Origin: Skermanella sp. TT6
GTDB lineage: Bacteria > Pseudomonadota > Alphaproteobacteria > Azospirillales > Azospirillaceae
Length of the DNA: 64,000 nt
NCBI RefSeq assembly: GCF_016653635.2
Contig: NZ_CP067420.1
Span: 2,329,501-2,393,500, forward strand
Direction of reading: 5' to 3'
In this document: piece after piece, positions 44,151 through 50,810 of the stretch
How positions within the stretch are numbered: position 1 is the stretch's first letter
Layout: each line of letters begins with the position of its first letter
Translations under genes and position numbers: made by a program
Notes under the pieces: generated by a model
Told to the model about the DNA's origin: nothing
Seen by the model: the letters and a program-made list of their open reading frames with translations, nothing else
Database searches by the model: none

Positions 44151-45454
44151 TCGCTGTCGGGGGTATGGCTCCGGGCTCGCGGCTGCTCCCGGCCTCGATC
44201 CCGTTCCGCTTCCTGGCGGCGGCGCTTCTGTTCCACCTCGTCGGGTGGACCGCGCTCGCCGCCGCGGCGCCGGTGCTCGCCGGAGCCAGCGGCGGGCTGG
44301 GCCTGGAGGTCGCGGGCCTTCACCTGATGACGCTCGGCGTGCTGACCGCCGCCGCGATGGGCGCCGGGTTCCAGTTGCTGCCGGTGGCGATCCAGGCCGA
44401 CCTGCCCGCCGTCTGGCCGTGCCGGCTGGCGAGCTGGCTGCTGCTGCCGGGGGTCGCGGCGCTGGCCTGGGGCATGGCGACAGGCGATCTCCCGCTGCTG
44501 GGGATCGGCGGAAGCGCCGTCGCCCTGGCGCTGGCGGTGTTCGCCGTCGTGGTCGGCATGGCGCTGCGGCGCGCCGATTGCTCCAGGCCGCAGATCCGGC
44601 CGGTCGTGCGCCATCTCTGGGCGGCGCTGGCCTGCGTCGCGGCGCTGGCGGCGCTGGGCCTTACCCTGCTCGGCGACTTCGCCCACGGCTACCTGGACGA
44701 TCACCGGACCGTCGCGGCGATCCATCTGGCGGTCGCCTGCTACGGCTTCCTGGGACTGCTGGCCGCCGGTTTCGTCCAGGTGCTGGTGCCCATGTTCGCC
44801 CTGGTCGGGCCGCCGCCCGAAAGCCGGGTCAATCTCGTGCTCGGGCTCGCCGTCGCGGGGCTCCTGCTGGCCGGCGCCGGGTCCTTCGCCGCCGCCGCCG
44901 TCGTCGGCTTGGGTGCCGCGTGCCTGCATGTCCACGGCATGGCCGGCCTGATGCGCCGGAGGACGCGGCGCGATCTCGGGTCATCGTTCCTGCTGATCCG
45001 GCTGTCCTGGGTCCTGCTTCCCGCCAGCCTGGTCCTGGGGCTGCTGCTGGCGCTCGACCTGCTGCCCGCCTGGGGGCCGGCGCTCTTCGCGCTGACGCTG
45101 GTGGGCGGATGGCTGCTGAGCCTCGTGCTCGGCATGCTCCAGCGCATCCTGCCGTTCCTGGCCGCGATCCATGCCGCCCGCGCCGGCCGGCGCATCCCCA
45201 AGGTGTCGGAACTCGGCGCCGGTCCGATCCTGTATGTCCAGGCGGCTCTCCACGGCGCGGCTCTCGCGGGCGTCGGGGCGGGAATCGTCCTCAACCTGGA
45301 AGGGGCGATCCGGGCGGGGGCGCTTGCCGGGGCCGCCGGGGCGGGTGCCTTCATCATCTACGCGATCGATCTCTACCTGCGCATCGGCGACCTGCCGCCC
45401 GCCCGGGCCGCCGCCCCGATCGCCAGGACCAGTTCCGGAAAGGCCGGCCCATGA
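44147..45454 (+). CDS. NnrS-like polytopic membrane protein
   Basis: The 435-residue protein is almost all hydrophobic, with about twelve helices. It has HLMTLGVLTAAAMGAGFQLLPVAIQ near residues 60-85, conserved His in AIHLAVACYGFLGLLAAGFVQVLVPMF, CLHVHGMAGLMRRRTRRD, and LQRILPFLAAIH. The repeated His near helix ends suggests haem or metal binding, as in NnrS and related NO-response proteins. The family call is made from these features and from the context between DUF2249 and MIP18 genes. The GTG at 44147 overlaps the previous stop; its own stop overlaps the next ATG (ATGA). Confidence 0.7.
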   Translation: MIAVGGMAPGSRLLPASIPFRFLAAALLFHLVGWTALAAAAPVLAGASGGLGLEVAGLHLMTLGVLTAAAMGAGFQLLPVAIQADLPAVWPCRLASWLLLPGVAALAWGMATGDLPLLGIGGSAVALALAVFAVVVGMALRRADCSRPQIRPVVRHLWAALACVAALAALGLTLLGDFAHGYLDDHRTVAAIHLAVACYGFLGLLAAGFVQVLVPMFALVGPPPESRVNLVLGLAVAGLLLAGAGSFAAAAVVGLGAACLHVHGMAGLMRRRTRRDLGSSFLLIRLSWVLLPASLVLGLLLALDLLPAWGPALFALTLVGGWLLSLVLGMLQRILPFLAAIHAARAGRRIPKVSELGAGPILYVQAALHGAALAGVGAGIVLNLEGAIRAGALAGAAGAGAFIIYAIDLYLRIGDLPPARAAAPIARTSSGKAGP

Positions 45455-45783
45455 CCACCGACATCCCGACTTCATCCGAAACCCCGGTCGCCGCCGCATG
45501 GCGGGCATTGAACCGGGTGTTCGATCCCGAAACCGATCTCAGCGTCGTCGAGATGGGCCTCGTCTACGGGGTCGAGGACACGGAGGACGGCCTGCGGGTC
45601 CTGCTCAGCCTGACCCATCCGAGCTGCCCCATGGGCGGCCTGATCGTGGAGCGGGCGGAGGCGGCGCTTGCCGACATCGCGGCAACCGGCCGACCGGCGC
45701 GGATCGAGCTGACCTTCGAGCCGCCCTGGACCCCCGACCGGATCACGGAGGAGGGCCGGCGCCGATTGGCCGGGGAGCGCTGA
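45451..45783 (+). CDS. MIP18/DUF59 family protein (SufT/PaaD-like)
   Basis: The 110-residue product has RALNRVFDPETDLSVVEMGLVYGVED and LTHPSCPMGGLIVERAEAAL, with the reactive Cys of the family, then IELTFEPPWTPDRITEEGRRRL. These proteins assist iron-sulfur cluster assembly. Being coupled to the NnrS-like gene it probably serves Fe-S enzymes used in nitrogen-oxide respiration. Last gene of the operon. Confidence 0.88.
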   Translation: MTTDIPTSSETPVAAAWRALNRVFDPETDLSVVEMGLVYGVEDTEDGLRVLLSLTHPSCPMGGLIVERAEAALADIAATGRPARIELTFEPPWTPDRITEEGRRRLAGER

Positions 45784-45802
45784 GGGCGAGGGCCGGGCGC
45801 CG

Positions 45803-46513
45803 TCACGCCTCCGCCGGCTCTTCCTGGCAGAACTCCCGCAGGGCGTCGATGTCGGATACCGACACCACGGCGCCCTGCACCTCGACGCCGATCGGCCGCA
45901 GCTTGGCGAGCGCGCGGGAAAAGGTTTCCGGCTGGATGCCGAGCCGGCGGGCGACCAGCGATTTTTCGAGCGGCAGCATGAAGGAGGCGTTGCCGGCGCC
46001 CGCCGGGCACAGCTTCAGCAGGAAGCCGCCGACCCGCTGCGGGGCGGACTGGACCTGGAGCTGCTCGATCTGCTGGACCAGCGTGCGAAGCCGCATCGAC
46101 AGCGACCCGAGCATCGCGAAGGCGGTCCGCACGTCGGCCTGGACGCAGCGGGCGAAGGCCTGGGACGTGATCGACAGCGCGCGCACGTCGGTGACGGCCT
46201 GGGCGCAGACGGGGAAGTTTCCCTGGGCGAACATGGCCGCCTCGGCGAAGCTCTCGCCCGCGTTCACCATGGTGACCACGGCCTCCGCCCCGTCGCGGTT
46301 GATCCGGTACAGCTTCACCCAGCCTTCCAGCACGATGTAGAACCGGTCGGCCGGATCGCCCTGGACGAAGAGGTCGGTTCCCCGCTCCACCGTTCGCACC
46401 GTCGCGGTCGCCAGCAGGGACGCCAGCACCGGCTCGGCGAGTTGCTGGAACAGCGGGAGGTTGCGCAGCAGCGCGGAGTCGCGGGGCGACAGGTCGGCGA
46501 GTTGGGCGGGCAT
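45803..46513 (-). CDS. Crp/Fnr-family regulator (Dnr/NnrR type)
   Basis: The 236-residue protein has the cyclic-nucleotide-binding-like beta barrel (about 15-130: LPLFQQLAEPVLASLLATATVRTVERGTDLFVQGDPADRFYIVLEGWVKLYRI), a dimer helix, and a winged helix with recognition region LEKSLVARRLGIQPETFSRALAKLRPIGV. No Fnr-type N-terminal Cys cluster is present, which fits NO-sensing Dnr-type proteins over oxygen-sensing Fnr. It converges with the DUF2249 operon and is the best candidate to bind the nearby boxes. Confidence 0.9.
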   Translation of the reverse strand: MPAQLADLSPRDSALLRNLPLFQQLAEPVLASLLATATVRTVERGTDLFVQGDPADRFYIVLEGWVKLYRINRDGAEAVVTMVNAGESFAEAAMFAQGNFPVCAQAVTDVRALSITSQAFARCVQADVRTAFAMLGSLSMRLRTLVQQIEQLQVQSAPQRVGGFLLKLCPAGAGNASFMLPLEKSLVARRLGIQPETFSRALAKLRPIGVEVQGAVVSVSDIDALREFCQEEPAEA

Positions 46514-46548
46514 GGCGGTCGCGTGCTCCTTCGGGCTGGCGCCGCCGA

Positions 46549-47075
46549 CTATAGCAGCTCGGCGAAGGGCAGGAAGTCCACGCTGTCGCCCGGCTCGATC
46601 CGGGTGGTCCCGTCCCGCAGCTCGATCAGCCCGTCGGCCTCCACCATGGAGGAGATGACATGGGAGCCGTCGTGGCGGAACTTCGCCACCCGGCCGCCGT
46701 CCAGCAGCCGGCCGCGCAGATAGTCGCGCCGGCCGGCTTGTCGTGGGCGAAATCGGCCGCGACCTGCCAGCGCCGCGGTTCGGCGGCGACCGCTCCGGCG
46801 ATCCGGCGGATCAGCGGCCGGGCCACCAGGGCGAAGGTCACCATCACCGCGACCGGGTTGCCCGGCAGGCCCCCGAACGGGACCGCGCCGACATGCCCGA
46901 CCGCCACCGGCTTGCCCGGCTTGACGGCGAGGCGCCAGAACCCCAGCGAGCCCAGTTCGCCCACGGCGGCCTTGACGTGGTCCTCCTCGCCGACCGACAT
47001 GCCGCCTGATGTCACGATCAGGTCGTGGCCGCAGGCGGCCTCGGCCAAAGTCCCGACGACGCTCCGGCGGTCGTG
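46549..47075 (-). pseudogene. moeA: Molybdopterin molybdenumtransferase (MoeA) fragment, truncated and frameshifted
   Basis: The C-terminal half of MoeA is present: CGHDLIVTSGGMSVGEEDHVKAAVGELG, FWRLAVKPGKPVAVGHV, PFGGLPGNPVAVMVTFALVARPLIRR. The frame breaks at about 46727-46738. Sense continues in another frame with RRDYLRGRLLDGG, FRHDGSHVISSMVEADGLIELRDGTTRIEPGDSVDFLPFAELL to a TAG at 46549. The N-terminal half is missing. MoeA inserts molybdate into molybdopterin, needed for nitrate reductase; another copy must exist if the pathway works. Confidence 0.9.
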
Positions 47076-47118
47076 CCTTTCTCCCGAGGCGTTATAGGAT
47101 CACGAGGGGCCGGCAAGC

Positions 47119-47132
47119 TTGATTCAGGTCAA
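47119..47132. promoter_or_regulatory. NnrR/Dnr-type binding box 3
   Basis: TTGAT-TCAG-GTCAA lies just upstream of the moeA remnant and upstream of the Crp/Fnr remnant, between the two divergent broken genes. Confidence 0.65.
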
Positions 47133-47186
47133 ACTTGGCAGTAATTTCGACAAGCTGTTGGATTTTGGCGAATGTTGAGATATGGA

Positions 47187-47200
47187 TTGATAAATATCAA
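47187..47200. promoter_or_regulatory. Perfect Fnr/Dnr box 4
   Basis: TTGAT-AAAT-ATCAA is an exact Fnr consensus, in an AT-rich promoter-like stretch 50 bases before the ATG of the truncated Crp/Fnr gene. A second half-palindrome, TTGA-cta-TCAA, follows at about 47206-47216. Confidence 0.8.
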
Positions 47201-47250
47201 TTCTGTTGACTATCAACCTGCCGCGATTTTACTGGACGAGGTGCCGTGAC

Positions 47251-47385
47251 ATGAAGAACTCGGACAGGGATCGGATCTCCAGCCACCCTGTCTTCAACTC
47301 CCTGCCGGCGAACGACCTGGTCGTTCTGCTCCAGGGAGCGATCGTCCAGGATCTCCCTGCCGATGCCATTTGGAAACCACCCTGA
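47251..47385 (+). pseudogene. N-terminal stub of a second Crp/Fnr-family regulator
   Basis: The 44-residue frame MKNSDRDRISSHPVFNSL, PANDLVVLLQGAIVQDLPADAI is the usual opening of a Crp/Fnr sensory domain. It loses similarity at about 47369, exactly where the minus-strand integrase remnant begins, and stops at 47383. A ribosome site (GAGGTGCCG) and a perfect Fnr box upstream show that this was a functional, self- or cross-regulated gene before it was interrupted. Confidence 0.7.
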
Positions 47386-47894
47386 CATCCTTGAAGATGT
47401 TCACCTCGGCTCCCCGGTTGCCGACGGCGAAGCCCCACAGCTGGCGCAGGAAGGTGATGTAGCCGTCGTTGATCGTTTCGCGCTTGAGGACCGGCAGCCG
47501 CTCAGGCTCGGGTCGCCGCAGGTTGTCCTCGCGCGCCTGCCGCATGCTTGGCCTCGCGTGTTCCGGGACGGGTACCTGCTGGTCCCCGGGAAGTCGGGCA
47601 TCGGCGCGGCGCGCCGCGACCCTGCACTTCTCGGCGGTCTTGGGTTTCAGGTCTTTCTCCCGGATGATCCGCTCGACGTAGGCGACGGGGCTCTCGTCGG
47701 CGTGGTCGGGCGCCTGCTCGGGACGGCGCAGCGCGGGCCGCGGCCTCGATCTCGGCGCGCATCAGGGTTTCGCAGACGGCGTCCATGTCGTCCTGGTCGG
47801 CGGCCTCCGCCAGCCGGTGCCGCGCCAGCAGGTCTTCGGCGTTCACCCTGATCTCGCGGTAATCGCCGATCGCCAGCTGGGCCCGCCGCCGCAA
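47380..47894 (-). pseudogene. Tyrosine recombinase (phage-type integrase) remnant, N-terminal and core-binding part
   Basis: From 47894 down one frame reads LAIGDYREIRVNAEDLLARHRLAEAADQDDMDAVCETLMRAEIEAAAR. After a frameshift near 47720-47760 another continues DESPVAYVERIIREKDLKPKTAEKCR and ETINDGYITFLRQLWGFAVGNRGAEVNIFKDVRVV. That is the SAM-like core-binding domain layout of site-specific integrases (NKxLxxLxxLWxWAVxxG...NPFxxV). The catalytic domain with the Arg/His/Tyr residues is absent. Its end coincides with the break in the Crp/Fnr stub, so it marks an old insertion. Confidence 0.65.
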
Positions 47895-48286
47895 GACCTA
47901 GTCCCAGGCACCGGGTAGGGCACGCCGTCGTCGACGCCGTGGCTCCGCCCGAAGGCCCAGCGTGACCGCCGGGCCGGAGCCCCGGTGTGTACCGGCCGTG
48001 TGTACCAGTCCAGCGGGGCGGCCGCCCGGCGGGCCGCGGATTTCCAGGGATTCCGGCGGTTCTGCGGGGCGAAGTGGCGGAGAGTCCCACCCTACCCGCC
48101 ACTTTCCCATGACATCGCCCGTCAAGTACCCTACCGGTTGATTGCGGTGGCGTTCCACCCTTGCCGATCGAGTGCCTTCGTCTCCCGGGACTTAACCTGC
48201 ATCAACGCACGGAAATCGTTGTTCGCCTATGGTTTCCGGCCCGGGATCTGGCGCCGGGAGGTGCGGGAAGGAGGGAGGTCGGGACG
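47895..48286. other. Gene-free region upstream of DUF5335 gene
   Basis: No frame here reads as protein and no repeat was seen. It may hold the lost N-terminal part of the integrase remnant and the promoter of the next gene. Confidence 0.5.
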
Positions 48287-48604
48287 ATGACCACGAAGAA
48301 GATCGAGCAGGCGGACTGGCGCCGGTACTTCGACGCCAACGGCGGTGCGCTGCATGGCCGGAAGGCGACGGTCCAGGTGATCGGGCCGGATATCGGTGCC
48401 CAGCTCGCGGCGGAGGGACTCCGGATCGTCGGGGTCACCTATGATTCGAAGGACCAGCTACTGGAGATCGCCCTGGACGGGCTGGATCATCTGATCCGGC
48501 ATCCCCAGGAGATCTATGTCGACGAATCCCCCCATGGGGCCATGGTCTTCGAAGCCGTCGACGGAGAGGGTCGGAAGCACATCGTCCAGGTGGTCGGGGC
48601 GTAG
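48287..48604 (+). CDS. DUF5335 family protein
   Basis: The 105-residue product MTTKKIEQADWRRYFD, LHGRKATVQVIGPDIGAQL, LRIVGVTYDSKDQLLEIALDGLDHLIRHPQEIYVDE, and a final HIVQVVGA match the DUF5335 group of small soluble proteins with no known function. The ATG at 48287 follows GGAGGGAGGTCGGG. It is followed after 57 bases by another small gene, probably one transcript. Confidence 0.8.
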   Translation: MTTKKIEQADWRRYFDANGGALHGRKATVQVIGPDIGAQLAAEGLRIVGVTYDSKDQLLEIALDGLDHLIRHPQEIYVDESPHGAMVFEAVDGEGRKHIVQVVGA

Positions 48605-48661
48605 GCCGGCCCCGGCCCGGATTTCGATCGCACGGACATGCACTCATCCAGGGAGGACGCG

Positions 48662-48937
48662 ATGACCCTGACGGAAGAGGAACTGCGACGGGAGCGTGAC
48701 GAACACCTGCTGGTCGCGGACGCGATGGCTTCGGTCCGCCTTTTCCGGACCATGTTCGGAGACGGCGAACAGACCCGCGAGTGGATCAGGGAACTGGCGA
48801 GAACGATGTACCGGGTCGGCTGCCGCGAACGGCACGGCGAACGGGAAACCCTTCTCGCCACCACAGCCGACGCCATCGCCAGGAGCTATCTCGGCCGGTC
48901 CGTCCGGGAACTGGAATGGCCGCAGGCGGGCGGCTGA
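48662..48937 (+). CDS. Small conserved-looking helical protein, unknown function
   Basis: The 91-residue frame begins with MTLTEEELRRERDEHLLVADAMASVRLF and is predicted mostly helical, with EWIRELARTMYRVGCRERH in the middle. AGGGAGGAC precedes the ATG at 48662. I do not recognise a family. Charge pattern, ribosome site and coupling with the DUF5335 gene support that it is real. Confidence 0.55.
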   Translation: MTLTEEELRRERDEHLLVADAMASVRLFRTMFGDGEQTREWIRELARTMYRVGCRERHGERETLLATTADAIARSYLGRSVRELEWPQAGG

Positions 48938-48962
48938 CGCCGCCCCGGCGGGCCAGACGGCC

Positions 48963-50651
48963 TCAGCGGAGATACGCTTCCGACGCGTATCTCCGCATCA
49001 TGCGCTGGCTGTTGAACTGGCTGGCGATCTTGCTAATCGACTGCTTCATCATCCAGATCCAGCGCGGCCGGTCCCCGTAGAAGAGCGGCAGGACATCGGC
49101 TTCCAGTTTCCGGTAGAGATCCTCGGCGTCGTCTCCGGCGGTGCCGAGATCGGCGTCGCCGATGGCCCAGCCGGTCGTTCCGTCGATGCACGCCTCTATC
49201 CACCAGCCGTCCAGCACTCCCAGGTTCAGCACGCCGTTGAGCGCCGCCTTCATGCCGCTGGTCCCGGACGCCTCCAGCGGCGGCAGCGGCGTGTTCAGCC
49301 ACACGTCCGGGCCGGACACCAGGGAGCGGGCCAGGTCCATGTCGTAGTTGGGCAGGAAGACCACGGGCACGTCGCCGCCCAGGGCGTCCCGGCAGCGGTG
49401 AATCGCCTCGATGATGCGCTTGCCGCCCTCGTCGCGGGGGTGCGCCTTGCCCGAGACGACGACCTGGAATGGCTGCCCGCGGGCCAGCGTCCGAAGCCTG
49501 TCGAGGTCGCTGAACAGGAGGTCGAGGCGCTTGTACCCGGTCATCCGGCGGCCAAAGCCCAGCGTCAGGACATCCGGTGCCAGGCGGGTTCCTGTCTCCG
49601 CCGCGATGCGGTCCAGAAAGGCCAGCTTGGCCTGCCGGTGGGCTTTCCAGACCTCTCCGTCGTCCAGGCCGTCCGCCAGCATCAGCGCTTCGGGCTCGTG
49701 GCGCCACTGGGGGAAGTGGTCCTGGTAAAGCCGCGCGAAGCTGTCGCAGGTCCAGGTCTCGACATGGACGCCGTTGGTGATGGCGTGGACGCGGTAGCCG
49801 GGGAAAAGCCGACGCGAGATCTCCGCGTGCCGCTTGGCGACGCCGTTGACGTAGCCGCTTAGGTTCAGCGCCAGGCGCGTCATGTTGAGGCAGTCGGGAC
49901 CCGACAGCGCCTTGAGCGCCGGAATGTCGAGGGTGCCGTCCAGCTTGCGCATCACGAGATCGTAAGGGAACCGGTCGTGGCCGGCCTCCACCGGCGTGTG
50001 GGTGGTGAAGACGCACTGCTGCCTCGCCATCTCCGGGTCGAAGCCGGCATGGTCCGCCGGGCCGCCGTTGGGCCGGCGGTGCCCGTGCAGCAGCTCCATC
50101 GCCAGCAAGGCCGAATGCCCCTCGTTCATATGGTAGGTTTCGATGTCGAAGCCGAGCGACCGCAGCAGGCGGTAGCCGCCGATGCCCAGGACGATCTCCT
50201 GGCTCAGGCGATAGGCGTCGTCGCCGCCGTAGAGGCTGGCGCAGATGTCCCGGTCCTCCGGCGCGTTCTCGTCCAGGACGGTGTCGAGGAGAAGGACGGG
50301 GATCTCGTAGCCGAGGCTTCCCCGGTGACGGTACAGCCAGGGCTGGATCCAGACGTCGCGCCCCTCGATGACGACGGCGACCTTGGCGCCCAGTCTCCGC
50401 GCCCAGCGATCCGGTTCCCACGGGTCCGGATGCTCGACCTGCCGGCCCCCGGCGTCGATCTCCTGCCGCAGGTAGCCCATCCGGCTGACCAGGGTGACGA
50501 ACACGACCGGAAGCTCCAGGTCGGCGCAGGATCGCACCGTGTCGCCGGCGAGGATGCCGAGGCCGCCGGCATAGGTGTGGATTTCGGGGCGGAGCGCTAT
50601 TTCCATCGAGAAATAGGCGATCCGGCTGCGACGCGTGAACTCGTCGATCAT
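48963..50651 (-). CDS. glgP: Alpha-glucan (glycogen/maltodextrin) phosphorylase, short type
   Basis: The 562-residue protein starts RIAYFSMEIALRPEIHTYAGGLGILAGD and has YHMNEGHSALLAMELL, VFTTHTPVEAGHDRF, ITNGVHVETW, and the PLP and phosphate-site region RRMTGYKRLDLLFSD with NTPLPPLEASGTSGMKAALNGVLNLGVLDGWW. It is of the shorter bacterial/archaeal phosphorylase type that removes glucose-1-phosphate from alpha-1,4-glucan. The last codons form part of a 12-base-stem hairpin. Divergent from the PEP synthase gene across an Fnr-like box. Confidence 0.93.
   Translation of the reverse strand: MIDEFTRRSRIAYFSMEIALRPEIHTYAGGLGILAGDTVRSCADLELPVVFVTLVSRMGYLRQEIDAGGRQVEHPDPWEPDRWARRLGAKVAVVIEGRDVWIQPWLYRHRGSLGYEIPVLLLDTVLDENAPEDRDICASLYGGDDAYRLSQEIVLGIGGYRLLRSLGFDIETYHMNEGHSALLAMELLHGHRRPNGGPADHAGFDPEMARQQCVFTTHTPVEAGHDRFPYDLVMRKLDGTLDIPALKALSGPDCLNMTRLALNLSGYVNGVAKRHAEISRRLFPGYRVHAITNGVHVETWTCDSFARLYQDHFPQWRHEPEALMLADGLDDGEVWKAHRQAKLAFLDRIAAETGTRLAPDVLTLGFGRRMTGYKRLDLLFSDLDRLRTLARGQPFQVVVSGKAHPRDEGGKRIIEAIHRCRDALGGDVPVVFLPNYDMDLARSLVSGPDVWLNTPLPPLEASGTSGMKAALNGVLNLGVLDGWWIEACIDGTTGWAIGDADLGTAGDDAEDLYRKLEADVLPLFYGDRPRWIWMMKQSISKIASQFNSQRMMRRYASEAYLR
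48966..48996 (-). terminator. 12-bp-stem hairpin overlapping the glgP stop
   Basis: GCGGAGATACGC (48966-48977) and GCGTATCTCCGC (48985-48996) are exact reverse complements with a seven-base loop. It encodes the last codons of the phosphorylase (ASEAYLR) and lies 30 bases after the plus-strand small gene, so it could end transcripts from both sides. Confidence 0.55.
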
Positions 50652-50728
50652 GGGTCTCTCCTCGTCTCTCCGTCCGGCGTTCTCCGTGCCGCGGCGGGCA
50701 ACGTCATCAGATCCGGTCGACGACGGCC

Positions 50729-50742
50729 TTGATCGAGGTTAA
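50729..50742. promoter_or_regulatory. Fnr-like box between glgP and PEP synthase genes
   Basis: TTGAT-CGAG-GTTAA matches the TTGAT-N4-GTCAA type box with one change in the right arm, and lies in the short divergent promoter region. It suggests oxygen- or NO-linked control of both genes. Confidence 0.45.
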
Positions 50743-50810
50743 GGCGCCCGCGGCTGACCCGCCTATCCTCCCCGACGGCATAAAAGGATATGATAGTAGG
50801 GGAGGCGGCG

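Noticed and set aside
47898-48158. 86-codon minus-strand frame before DUF5335
   Set aside because: Composition is not protein-like and it does not continue the integrase similarity.
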